Origin: Ilumatobacteraceae bacterium
GTDB lineage: Bacteria; Actinomycetota; Acidimicrobiia; Acidimicrobiales; Ilumatobacteraceae
Direction of reading: 5' to 3'
NCBI GenBank assembly: GCA_016650435.1
Contig: JAENVT010000102.1
Location: 1 to 19,856 of the forward strand
Length of the DNA: 19,856 nucleotides
Shown here: in pieces, positions 9,613 through 17,100 of the stretch
Layout: each line of letters begins with the position of its first letter
Position numbering within the stretch: the stretch's first letter is position 1
Notes under the pieces: model-generated
Told to the model about the DNA's origin: nothing
What the model saw: the letters and a program-made list of their open reading frames with translations, nothing else
Database searches by the model: none
Program-made: the position numbers and the translations under genes

Positions 9613-11583
9613 ATGACAGTGATGGATACACAGTTCAACGGTCGGGTCGTGGCGGGTCGCTACCAATTAGGCCCTCGCCGCGGCAGTGGTGTCGATGCTG
9701 CTGTTTTCGATGCCTTCGACCTGGTCGATCACTGTGTCGTTGCGATCAAGGTCGTCCATCCCGACCTCAGCGCGGGGGAGGGCTTCGAGCGTGCATTCCG
9801 ACTCGCTGCCGAGCAGGGCGCCTCCATCAATCATCCGAACATTGCTGAGATCTACGACTGGGGTGCCGACTCGTGGAACCAGCGCAAGGCGATGTACGTC
9901 ATCGTCGAACACCTCGGTGGCGGCAGCCTGCGCGAATACCTCGATCGTGGTCGAACCCTGACTCCGTCGCAAGCCCTGATGGTCGGGCTCGACGCTTGCA
10001 AGGCACTCGACGTCATCCATCGCCACGGCCTGGTTCATGGCGACATTCGCCCGTCAACGTTGGTGTTCGGTGACGACGAGCGACTACGAGTCACCGACGT
10101 CGGCCTTGCCAATGTCGTCGGTGAAGCGCTGTGGACCGATCGGGCTCATGTCAGCAACGCGCTGGCGATGTATGCGGCACCGGAGCTCGCCGAATCCGGT
10201 CGGCGTGGCCCGAAGGGCGACGTGTATTCGCTGTGCCTGACGATGCTGGAATCGATGTCAGGCTCCGTGCCATTTGCCGGCGACTCGACCGTCGCCACGC
10301 TGTCGAATCGCGTCGGCCGATTGATGCCGGTGTCCGCAGATCTCGGTCCACTGGCAGCCGTTCTCGAACGCGCCGGCCGGCCGCTGCCGGAAGATCGTTA
10401 CTCTGCTGCCGAATTCGGCCGGGCGCTCGTGCAGGCAGCGGAAAAGTTGCCACGCCCCGCACCGATCAACTTGCCGAATGCCGGCCTGTTCGGTGACGCG
10501 TCCGGTGCGATTGCACGGCCTCCGTTGCCGCCGCCGACCCCTGTGGCGAGTCCGCCGGGGGTACCGCCGCTGGTTACAACGGAGTATGTGCCGACATTGG
10601 AAGAGATGACTTCATCGTCGGCCAAACCGCCGATCGACGACGACGTTCCGCCGACAAGAATCGGCCGTCGCGGCTGGGTCAAGTGGATCCTGCCAATCGT
10701 GCTGGTGTTGGCGGCTGCAGCCGGTGGCGTCGCCTACGCGCTCACCAGAGATCAGACGCACAGCTTCCAGGTGCCGCACCTCGCCGGACTCGCTGAGGCC
10801 GAGGCTCTCAACCAGATCTCGGGGTTCGATTGGGACACCGTGGTCACCCGCGAAGCCAGCGACACGGTGCCCGCTGGAACCGTGATTCGCACGCAACCGG
10901 GCGAGGCAACGTCGCTCCAGCAGAAGAAGCCTTTTCAACTCGTCGTCAGCACCGGTCCGGCGCCGCAACCACTGCCTGATCTGGCCGGATTGACACTCGA
11001 AGAGGCAACTTCCAGCCTGCAGCAGCTCGGCTTGGTGCTGCAGCAAGCGGACCCGGTGTTCGACGAAACTGTTCCGCTGGGCACCGTGATCAGTTGGATG
11101 GTTCCCGAGCAACCCGGGTTGAGAGCCGGCGATACGGTCACTCCCAACACCACCGTCAGGGTCGTGTTGTCGGCTGGGCCCCAACCGCGGACGGTTCCCA
11201 ACCTGACGGGCATGACCATCGAGGAGGCGACCGCAACCGTCGAACCGCTCGGCCTCGTACTTGCCCAGCTCCCACCTGAGTTCAGCAACTCGATCACCAC
11301 CGGGCTGATCGCCCGCCAAGACCTACCGACCGATACCAGCGTCGACCGTGGCGCGGTCATCAGCGTGGCTGTGTCGAAGGGTCCGGATCTCGTTTCTGTC
11401 CCGCCGCTCGGCGGGCTCACACTGCAACAGACCACCGACACTCTCACGACTGCCGGCCTCGTCGTCGGTACCGTCAGTGGAGTTCCCGAGGGTGTGCTCG
11501 TGGGAGCGCAGTATCAGGGCGTCGACGTCTTGCCGGCTCAGCAGCTGCCGCGCGGCTCCGCCATCGACGTCACGTTTGCCTAG
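9613..11583 (+). CDS. PknB-type Ser/Thr kinase-like membrane protein with four PASTA domains (possible pseudokinase)
   Basis: A 656-residue type I-like membrane protein built like PknB/StkP, the sensors of peptidoglycan fragments and growth. A cytoplasmic kinase fold occupies ~17-280, a Pro-rich juxtamembrane linker follows to ~355, and one membrane helix lies at ~358-378 (WILPIVLVLAAAAGGVAYAL). Four PASTA repeats start near residues 387, 454, 528 and 596. The ATP lysine is present (K46 in VVAIKVV), and the glycine loop is reduced (RRGSGVDAAVF). The catalytic loop reads HGDIRPST (142-149) instead of HRDxKPxN: the Asp (D144) stays, Lys becomes Arg, and the metal-binding Asn becomes Thr. The DFG motif is DVG (162-164). 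It may be weakly active or a pseudokinase scaffold. ATG 9613 is the likely start; upstream frame is antisense to the small membrane protein. Confidence 0.93.
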   Translation: MTVMDTQFNGRVVAGRYQLGPRRGSGVDAAVFDAFDLVDHCVVAIKVVHPDLSAGEGFERAFRLAAEQGASINHPNIAEIYDWGADSWNQRKAMYVIVEHLGGGSLREYLDRGRTLTPSQALMVGLDACKALDVIHRHGLVHGDIRPSTLVFGDDERLRVTDVGLANVVGEALWTDRAHVSNALAMYAAPELAESGRRGPKGDVYSLCLTMLESMSGSVPFAGDSTVATLSNRVGRLMPVSADLGPLAAVLERAGRPLPEDRYSAAEFGRALVQAAEKLPRPAPINLPNAGLFGDASGAIARPPLPPPTPVASPPGVPPLVTTEYVPTLEEMTSSSAKPPIDDDVPPTRIGRRGWVKWILPIVLVLAAAAGGVAYALTRDQTHSFQVPHLAGLAEAEALNQISGFDWDTVVTREASDTVPAGTVIRTQPGEATSLQQKKPFQLVVSTGPAPQPLPDLAGLTLEEATSSLQQLGLVLQQADPVFDETVPLGTVISWMVPEQPGLRAGDTVTPNTTVRVVLSAGPQPRTVPNLTGMTIEEATATVEPLGLVLAQLPPEFSNSITTGLIARQDLPTDTSVDRGAVISVAVSKGPDLVSVPPLGGLTLQQTTDTLTTAGLVVGTVSGVPEGVLVGAQYQGVDVLPAQQLPRGSAIDVTFA

Positions 11584-11610
11584 AAATTCATGGCTGTCGG
11601 CGTCGATGAC

Positions 11611-11632
11611 TAGCGTGCCATCGTCTAGGAGG
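11611..11632 (+). promoter_or_regulatory. Candidate -10 box and strong ribosome-binding site for the SDR gene
   Basis: TAGCGT at 11611-11616 is a plausible -10 box. AGGAGG at 11627-11632 lies five bases before the ATG at 11638. Unlike ligA or iscS, this gene therefore has a short leader with a classical Shine-Dalgarno site, which also fixes its start. Confidence 0.5.
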
Positions 11633-11637
11633 ATGGC

Positions 11638-12513
11638 ATGGGATCGCTTGACGGCCGAGTTGCAATCATCACCGGAGCGGGACGCGGCATTGGGCGAGAG
11701 CATGCATTGTATTTCGCGCACGAGGGCGCTCGGGTTGTCGTCAACGATCTCGGCGGCGCCAACGACGGCACGGGCAACGATGTAACGCCGGCGCAGAACG
11801 TTGTCGACGAAATCAAGGCCATCGGTGGGGAAGCGATCGTCAACGGCGACAACGTCGCCGACTGGCAAGGTGCCCAACGTCTGATCAACAGCGCAATTGA
11901 GACCTTCGGCGATCTCGACATCCTCGTGAACAACGCTGGCATCCTGCGCGACCGTGTGGTGGTCAACATGACCGAGGAGGAGTGGGACGCGGTCATCACC
12001 GTGCACCTCAAGGGTCACTTTGCACCGACACGATGGGCTGCCGCCTATTGGCGAGAGCAACACAAGGCCGGCAATGGAAGGCCGAGAAACCTGGTGCACA
12101 CGTCGAGCACCTCTGGTCTGTTCGCCAATCCTGGGCAGAGCAACTACGGCGCCGCAAAGACAGGCATCGCCACGTTCAGTCAGATCGTTGCCAAGGAGCT
12201 CATTCGTTACAACGTGAAGAGCAACACCATTGCCCCAGGGGCGCGCACCCGTCTGACCCTGGCGACACCCGGGCTCGAGGAGATCATGAAACCCGCGGAG
12301 GGCGGTTTCGATCAGTGGGATCCCGCCAACATCTCACCGCTCGTTGCGTATCTCGCCACCGCGGATTGCAAGTTCACAGGCGAGACATTTTTCGTGCAAG
12401 GTGGCAACGTCACCCTGATCGAAAGCTGGTCGCGCGGTGCATCCGTCGATCGCGATTCGATGTGGTCGGTCGACGAGTTGGCCGAAGCGCTGGCGCCCCT
12501 CGCGCGCACGTAG
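11638..12513 (+). CDS. Short-chain dehydrogenase/reductase, MFE-2/hydroxyacyl-CoA dehydrogenase-like
   Basis: A 291-residue classical SDR, probably an NAD-dependent hydroxyacyl-CoA or hydroxysteroid dehydrogenase. The cofactor motif TGAGRGIG is at 12-19, and VVNDLGG (34-40) supplies the acidic residue that favours NAD. NNAGILRD begins at 98. The catalytic residues are S157 (HTSSTSG), Y170 and K174 (NYGAAK). The insert after the second strand (GGANDGTGNDVTPAQNVVDEI) is typical of the dehydrogenase half of peroxisomal multifunctional enzyme 2 and of actinobacterial sterol side-chain beta-oxidation enzymes. The C-terminal tail of ~30 residues after the substrate loop is longer than in FabG. An SCP2-type sterol-carrier gene lies next door on the other strand, which fits a lipid role. 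The exact substrate is not determinable. Confidence 0.92.
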   Translation: MGSLDGRVAIITGAGRGIGREHALYFAHEGARVVVNDLGGANDGTGNDVTPAQNVVDEIKAIGGEAIVNGDNVADWQGAQRLINSAIETFGDLDILVNNAGILRDRVVVNMTEEEWDAVITVHLKGHFAPTRWAAAYWREQHKAGNGRPRNLVHTSSTSGLFANPGQSNYGAAKTGIATFSQIVAKELIRYNVKSNTIAPGARTRLTLATPGLEEIMKPAEGGFDQWDPANISPLVAYLATADCKFTGETFFVQGGNVTLIESWSRGASVDRDSMWSVDELAEALAPLART

Positions 12514-12540
12514 CGTTTCGAACTGCGCCGAATCGGGTAG

Positions 12541-12633
12541 ATGCTGATCATGCTTACAATCCTGTTGATTGTCGTGATCGTTCTCCTGCTCACCGGTGGA
12601 GGCCTTGGCCTCAGCCGTCGCCGCCGCCTCTAG
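12541..12633 (+). CDS. Possible 30-residue single-pass membrane peptide
   Basis: A tiny frame from ATG 12541 (or ATG 12550, 27 residues) encodes MLTILLIVVIVLLLTGGG, then LGL and a basic end SRRRRL. This is one clean hydrophobic helix with a polybasic tail, as expected for a real membrane micropeptide. It lies between the SDR stop (12513) and the SCP2 stop (12656). No good Shine-Dalgarno is visible; TAGATG six bases before ATG 12550 is a weak -10 look-alike. No named family is assigned. It could be chance, but the composition differs sharply from random reading of GC-rich DNA. Confidence 0.45.
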   Translation: MLIMLTILLIVVIVLLLTGGGLGLSRRRRL

Positions 12634-12655
12634 GAGGAGCTATTCGCTCTGCGAC

Positions 12656-13063
12656 CTAGTCAGTGATGTCTTTGATTTCGGTCGCGATGGTTTTGGCGAT
12701 GTCGTCTTGAGGCATGCCCGTTTGCATGGCCATCATCTTCATCATGTCGCCTTGAACCTTGATCTTGCCGGCCATGAAGGCTTGCATCCCTGCCGCCTGA
12801 TCCTGGTCGACAAAGATCTTCTTGGCCGTGTCGTAGTCAGTTGTCAGCGTGAGATCGGGTGTCTCCAACTCGCCGCTCTCCATCTCGAGCTTGCCCGAAG
12901 ATGTATCGAGGTACAACTTCACGTCGCCATCGCCGAAGGGCACGTCGGTGATGACCTGGTTCATCCGCACGCTGATGGTGATCTCCGAGGATTCGCCGGC
13001 GTACTTCTCGCGGATGGCCTTGGCGGCGTCCATCCACTCCGCTGACAAAAAGGGGTACGACAT
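12656..13063 (-). CDS. SCP2 sterol-binding-domain protein
   Basis: A 135-residue protein made almost wholly of one SCP2 (sterol carrier protein 2) domain, which binds fatty acyl chains or sterols in a hydrophobic tunnel. Supporting features are the N-terminal helix SAEWMDAAKAIREKYAG, the beta sheet (ITISVRMNQVITDVPFGDGD, VKLYLD), DLTLTTDYDTAKKIFV, and the typical MQAFMAGKIKVQGDMMKMM. ATG 13063 is chosen because GGAGGT stands just upstream and the family starts there; the frame extends to 13189, but that would run into the serA promoter. It diverges from serA (125 nt apart). With the neighbouring SDR it may take part in lipid or steroid metabolism. Confidence 0.88.
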   Translation of the reverse strand: MSYPFLSAEWMDAAKAIREKYAGESSEITISVRMNQVITDVPFGDGDVKLYLDTSSGKLEMESGELETPDLTLTTDYDTAKKIFVDQDQAAGMQAFMAGKIKVQGDMMKMMAMQTGMPQDDIAKTIATEIKDITD

Positions 13064-13066
13064 GGG

Positions 13067-13072
13067 ACCTCC
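13067..13072 (-). promoter_or_regulatory. Shine-Dalgarno site of the SCP2 gene
   Basis: On the minus strand GGAGGT lies three bases before the ATG at 13063. The spacing is short but the match is strong. It supports this start over the longer open frame. Confidence 0.5.
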
Positions 13073-13174
13073 ACGAACTAGCGCACGGCTTGGGTACGGC
13101 GTCGGCTCAAGATAGCCGTCTGCAAGCCATGTGAACAGATCGTTCAATTCTTTTCGATTCAGCGGTTCCGGCGG

Positions 13175-13180
13175 TAACGA
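13175..13180 (+). promoter_or_regulatory. Candidate -10 box of serA
   Basis: TAACGA is followed by eight bases and the ATG at 13189. A TTCGAT at 13153-13158, sixteen bases upstream, could act as -35. The ATG at 13180 overlaps the last base of the box, so the second ATG (13189) is the better start. Confidence 0.35.
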
Positions 13181-13188
13181 TGGTTGCA

Positions 13189-14748
13189 ATGTCCCGGATC
13201 CTCGTCACCGAAGAAATCGCCGAAGGTGGCCTCGACCGCCTGCGCGCCGCGGGCCACGACGTCGATGTACGCCTCGATCTCAACGATCTGCTGGTCAATG
13301 TGCGCGGCGCGCACGGTTTGATCATTCGATCCGCGACCCAGGTCACCGCAGAGGTGCTCGAGCACGCCGATCAGCTGCTCGTTGTCGGCCGCGCCGGCAT
13401 TGGCCTCGACAACGTGGACGTCGACGCGGCCACCCGCCGAGGCGTGATGGTGGTCAACGCCCCACAGAGCAACATCATCTCCGCAGCCGAACACACCATG
13501 GCGTTGCTACTAGCCCAGGCCCGCAACATTCCTCAAGCCCACGCGGCGTTGACCGCTGGTCGCTGGGAACGTTCGCGGTGGGAGGGCGTCGAACTGGCCG
13601 ACAAGATCTTGGCGGTGATCGGCCTCGGTCGCATCGGCAAGCTGGTCGCCGATCGGGCAAAGGCCTTCGGTATGCACGTGGTCGCCTACGACCCGTTCGT
13701 ATCGGCCGACAGGGCACGGCACATGGGTGTCGAACTGCTGTCGCTCGACCAAGCCGTTTCCGAGGCCGACTTCCTCACCATTCATCTTCCGAAGACCAAA
13801 GAGACCACGGGTCTGATCAATCGCGATCTGTTGATCAAGGCCAAGCCGACGATGCGACTGATCAACGTGGCGCGTGGTGGCATCGTCAACGAACGTGACT
13901 TGGCAGAGGCGATTCGCGACGGAGTGATCGCCGGCGCGGCAATCGATGTGTTCGCCACAGAACCCACGACAGAGTCACCGTTGTTCTCGCTCGAACAGGT
14001 CATCGTCACTCCGCACCTCGGGGCGTCGACCCGCGAGGCGCAGGACAAGGCCGGCGACACTATTGCCGACATGGTCCAGTTGGCGCTCGCCGGCGAGTTC
14101 GTACCCTTTGCCGTCAACGTCGACGCGGCAGAAGCCAACGAGACGATGCGTCCGTTCCTGCCACTCGCCGAACGACTGGGCCGGCTGTTTGCCTCGTTGG
14201 TCGGCGCCGCGCCGAAACAGATCGAGGTGTGCACCGAGGGCGACATCGCCGGCTACGACACCCGCATCCTCACGCTGGCCGCGTCGAAGGGTTTCTTCGG
14301 CTCGGTGACCGATGAGCCGGTCACGTATGTCAACGCCCCGCAACTCGCCAGAGAGCACGGCGTCGAGATCCGCGAGATCAACTGCGCAACGTCAGCCGAC
14401 TTCGTCAACCTCATCACGTTGCGCGGTGGCGGGAGTTCGTTGTCGGGAACGTTGGTCGGCCGTCGCGGCGAGCAACGCATCGTGATGATCGATGAGCACA
14501 GCGTCGATGTGCCTCCGGCCAACCACATGCTGATGGTGAAGAACGACGATCGGCCGGGCGTCATCGGCATTGTCGGAACTCTGCTTGGCAATGCCGGCGT
14601 CAACATCGCCGACATGGATGTCGGTGCGGCCGCCGACGGCGGCACTGCCGTCATGTTGATAGCGACGTCCGGCGAGGTCCCGGCAACCGTTCTTGCCCAA
14701 CTACGCGGCGCAGCAGGAATCATTTCGGTCGACGCGCTGACCTGCTGA
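13189..14748 (+). CDS. serA: D-3-phosphoglycerate dehydrogenase
   Basis: SerA oxidises 3-phosphoglycerate with NAD+ in the first step of serine synthesis. The 519-residue product is the long actinobacterial type. The substrate/nucleotide domains include the dinucleotide fold GLGRIG (145-150) and the catalytic Arg229 (NVARGG), Glu258 (FATEP) and His276 (TPHLGAST). An intervening regulatory (ASB) domain covers ~300-440, and a C-terminal ACT domain runs from ~447 (MLMVKNDDRPGVIGIVGTLL), which in M. tuberculosis SerA binds serine for feedback inhibition. ATG 13189 (MSRILVTEEIAEGGLD) matches the family start; ATG 13180 would add three residues. The stop abuts the pyrF stop on the other strand with no base between. 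No motif is missing. Confidence 0.97.
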   Translation: MSRILVTEEIAEGGLDRLRAAGHDVDVRLDLNDLLVNVRGAHGLIIRSATQVTAEVLEHADQLLVVGRAGIGLDNVDVDAATRRGVMVVNAPQSNIISAAEHTMALLLAQARNIPQAHAALTAGRWERSRWEGVELADKILAVIGLGRIGKLVADRAKAFGMHVVAYDPFVSADRARHMGVELLSLDQAVSEADFLTIHLPKTKETTGLINRDLLIKAKPTMRLINVARGGIVNERDLAEAIRDGVIAGAAIDVFATEPTTESPLFSLEQVIVTPHLGASTREAQDKAGDTIADMVQLALAGEFVPFAVNVDAAEANETMRPFLPLAERLGRLFASLVGAAPKQIEVCTEGDIAGYDTRILTLAASKGFFGSVTDEPVTYVNAPQLAREHGVEIREINCATSADFVNLITLRGGGSSLSGTLVGRRGEQRIVMIDEHSVDVPPANHMLMVKNDDRPGVIGIVGTLLGNAGVNIADMDVGAAADGGTAVMLIATSGEVPATVLAQLRGAAGIISVDALTC

Positions 14749-15567
14749 TTACCGCTTAGCGTAACTCCGGATCGCGTCGCGGGTGGCTTCCGCTTCGCGT
14801 CGGGCCGCCTCGGCGAAGTCGTCGGCGTCCGATGCGTACAGGATGGCGCGCGACGAGTTGATCACCATCCCGAAGCCGTCGGCCGTTGCCCCGGCGGCGA
14901 CGGTCTCTTCGATGTCGCCACCTTGCGCACCGATGCCAGGAACGAGCAGGGGCAGGTCGCCGACGATTGATCGAACGGTGCTGAGCTCATCAGGGAACGT
15001 TGCCCCGACCACGAGACCGCATTCACCAATCTCGCTCCACTCCATCGCCACGCGCCGGGCGACGTTGGCGAACAGCGGCTCGCCCTTGACGTCGAGCGAT
15101 TGGAAGTCGCCGCCGCCAGGGTTCGACGTGCGGCACAACACGAACACCCCATGATCGGAGTAGTGCAGGTAGGGCTCGATCGAGTCAGTTCCGAGATAGG
15201 GATTGACGGTGACGACGTCGGCTCCGTAGCGATCGAATGCCTCGTGCGCGTATTGCTGGGCGGTTGGACCGATGTCGCCGCGTTTTGCGTCGAGGATCAG
15301 CAACACGTCCGGATACGTCTGACGGATGTAGTTGCACAGCCGTTCGAGTTCGGGCTCGGCGCGCTGCGCGGCGAAGTAGGCGAACTGCGGCTTGAATGCG
15401 CAGACGGTGTGCGCGGTGGCATCGACGATTGCTGCGCAGAATTCGTAGATGGATTCGTTGCTTGCCTCGAACGATGCCGGCATGCGAGTCGGGTCCGGAT
15501 CGAGTCCGACGCAGAGCATCGATTGCGACGCCTCCCAAGCAGTCTTCAACTTGGAGTGGAAGCCCAT
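14749..15567 (-). CDS. pyrF: Orotidine 5'-phosphate decarboxylase (type 2)
   Basis: PyrF makes UMP from OMP, the last step of de novo pyrimidine synthesis. The 272-residue length and sequence fit the longer group-2 enzymes of actinobacteria. Features are the start [25 protein letters not shown], the catalytic D-x-K-x-x-D array DAKRGD (93-98), [33 protein letters not shown], and the phosphate-binding end [10 protein letters not shown]. It starts at ATG 15567, twelve bases after the ferric-reductase-like stop, so it may be the last gene of the P1-P2-apbE-reductase unit; a TAGATT box in that gap may also give it its own promoter. Confidence 0.96.
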   Translation of the reverse strand: MGFHSKLKTAWEASQSMLCVGLDPDPTRMPASFEASNESIYEFCAAIVDATAHTVCAFKPQFAYFAAQRAEPELERLCNYIRQTYPDVLLILDAKRGDIGPTAQQYAHEAFDRYGADVVTVNPYLGTDSIEPYLHYSDHGVFVLCRTSNPGGGDFQSLDVKGEPLFANVARRVAMEWSEIGECGLVVGATFPDELSTVRSIVGDLPLLVPGIGAQGGDIEETVAAGATADGFGMVINSSRAILYASDADDFAEAARREAEATRDAIRSYAKR

Positions 15568-15576
15568 ACGGACCTA

Positions 15577-15582
15577 AATCTA
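15577..15582 (-). promoter_or_regulatory. Candidate -10 box of pyrF
   Basis: On the minus strand TAGATT is followed by nine bases and the pyrF ATG at 15567. It overlaps the TAG stop of the upstream gene, so it may be coincidental. If used, pyrF would have its own nearly leaderless transcript. Confidence 0.3.
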
Positions 15583-16179
15583 GCCCGTGCTGACGCGGTC
15601 GGAGCCTTTCGTCGGCGCCTCCGGCCGCAACGCCCACTTCTGTGCGCTGCGCAGTGTCACCAAGCGAATCAGCGTCCACTGCAGGACCAGAATCGTCGAG
15701 CCGAGCACGAACCATTGCAGCAACGTGTTGTGACGATCCTGGCCAGCCAAGAACGTGTGCACCGTTGCCGTGATCCACAGCGCGATGCTCGTGAGATGGA
15801 TCGCGTGCCAGATCTTTCGCTTGATGTGGCGCATCAGCCACGATGAGATCTGGATCGCGGCCAGGAAGTAGAAGGCCACGATTCCCCAGGCGACGGCGCT
15901 TGTCTTCCATGGCGAATTCATCGGTATGAACAGATCTCGCCAACCGAAGTAGACGAAGTTGTCGGCCCACAATCCGCCGAGATGGACGAGGACGAAGACC
16001 AATGAGAGCGTGCCGAGATAGCGATGCAGGTCGAGCAGCCATGCGGGAACGCCACGCTTGCGAACGAGCCGGCTCGACAGGGTGAGGCCCCACAGGATGC
16101 TGGCCGTGACCGTCGCCCACGCAACGATTCCACTGGACCTGGCGACGTACCAGGCAAGTTTGGTGGTGACGGCAATCAT
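15580..16179 (-). CDS. Ferric-reductase-like transmembrane protein (haem b)
   Basis: A 199-residue integral membrane protein of the ferric-reductase-like (FRD/MsrQ-like) superfamily, which moves electrons across the membrane through b-type haems. About five to six helices are visible. Histidines are placed as haem ligands: H52 and H66 (LHRYLGTLSLVFVLVHLGG), H125/H128 (IWHAIHLTSIALW) and H141 (TATVHTFLAG). There is no FAD/NAD-binding reductase domain at the C-terminus, so it is the membrane core only and needs partners. It lies six bases after the apbE-like stop, with AGGAG ahead of its ATG. In other actinobacteria such proteins sit beside ApbE and FMN-binding proteins. Its direct electron donor and acceptor are unknown. 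Confidence 0.85.
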   Translation of the reverse strand: MIAVTTKLAWYVARSSGIVAWATVTASILWGLTLSSRLVRKRGVPAWLLDLHRYLGTLSLVFVLVHLGGLWADNFVYFGWRDLFIPMNSPWKTSAVAWGIVAFYFLAAIQISSWLMRHIKRKIWHAIHLTSIALWITATVHTFLAGQDRHNTLLQWFVLGSTILVLQWTLIRLVTLRSAQKWALRPEAPTKGSDRVSTG

Positions 16180-16185
16180 TGGGTC

Positions 16186-17100
16186 CTACTCCTGCACTAC
16201 ATGTACGTGGTCGGCGCTGATCAACCAGGCTTTCACATCGGCCGCTCGGAGGAGTGCAGCCCCGGCGGATTCACCGGCGATTATTGCCGCTTTCGCCAAC
16301 GCCTCGCCACGCGCCGCGCTGTGATCGGCGACGGCGACGGCGAGCAGATCGGTGTCTGCGGACCTTCCCGAACGCGGGTCGACGATGTGGTGGTGTTGGG
16401 CGCCGTCGCGGGTCCACCGGCGGATGACCACCGTGCTCATCACGAGTGCGCCGGAATACAGGGAGTGGTGAGCCACCGATTCGCCGGTGACGGGGTGAAG
16501 CAGAGGCACTTGCCACCCATTCTCGTCGACCGGTTCGCCAGCCGTATGGATATCGCCGCCGAGCGATACATACGCCGAATTTGCGCCGTTGGCAATGAGC
16601 TCATCGGCGACGAGATCGGCGGCGAGCCCTTTGCCGATGCCGCCAAGATCGATCGACAGTCCCGGAGCAAGCCGCACCCATCTCCCCGAGATATCGAGGC
16701 CATCGAGGCCCGGCGCTGGATTCGGTGGCGATTGGCTGCTGTCGCGGTTCGATTGTTCGACGATTTCCGCAAACGTGCGGTCGTAGCCGAGCCTCTCGAG
16801 ACTGGTTCGAATCGACGGGTCGAACAGGCCATGTGTCTCGGTGTGCATTCGGAGGCACCACTGGAGTGCAGCAACGAGATCGTCGCTGCACTCCAGCCAG
16901 CCACCCCGCCATTCCTGGAGACGATTGAGTTCACTGTCGGGGAGAAAGCGACTCCACGTCTGCTCGAGCTGTCGTAGTCGTGAGAATCCGAGAGCGATCA
17001 GATTGGCCGATCCGTCAACGAGGATCTCGCTGGGAGATCCCATCAACCGGGCTGTCGAACGATGCCATGTTCGTTCTTCGGCCACGCTCCTTTTTAGCAT
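16186..17100 (-). CDS. apbE: ApbE-like FAD:protein FMN transferase
   Basis: ApbE enzymes attach FMN covalently to a Thr/Ser of a target protein, using FAD and a divalent metal. This 304-residue member has the diagnostic motifs: DLGGIGKGLAAD (151-162), SLGGDIHTAG (179-188), HHHIVDPRSG (236-245) and TDLLAVAVAD (250-259) with the metal-site Thr/Asp. LPDSELNRL (53-61) matches the early FxxxSElxrl segment. No signal peptide is seen, although many ApbEs are exported; the N-terminus MLKRSVAEERTWHRST is not hydrophobic. ATG 17100 overlaps the P2 stop by seven bases, so the two are translationally coupled; the open frame upstream is P2's repeat in another frame. No protein with a clear flavinylation motif (D-x-x-(S/T)-G-A-(T/S)) is present in the window. 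Confidence 0.92.
   Translation of the reverse strand: MLKRSVAEERTWHRSTARLMGSPSEILVDGSANLIALGFSRLRQLEQTWSRFLPDSELNRLQEWRGGWLECSDDLVAALQWCLRMHTETHGLFDPSIRTSLERLGYDRTFAEIVEQSNRDSSQSPPNPAPGLDGLDISGRWVRLAPGLSIDLGGIGKGLAADLVADELIANGANSAYVSLGGDIHTAGEPVDENGWQVPLLHPVTGESVAHHSLYSGALVMSTVVIRRWTRDGAQHHHIVDPRSGRSADTDLLAVAVADHSAARGEALAKAAIIAGESAGAALLRAADVKAWLISADHVHVVQE

Noticed and set aside
13064..13189. Longer N-terminus for the SCP2 protein
   Set aside because: ATG 13063 has a strong ribosome site and the SCP2 domain starts there; the extension would overlap the serA start.
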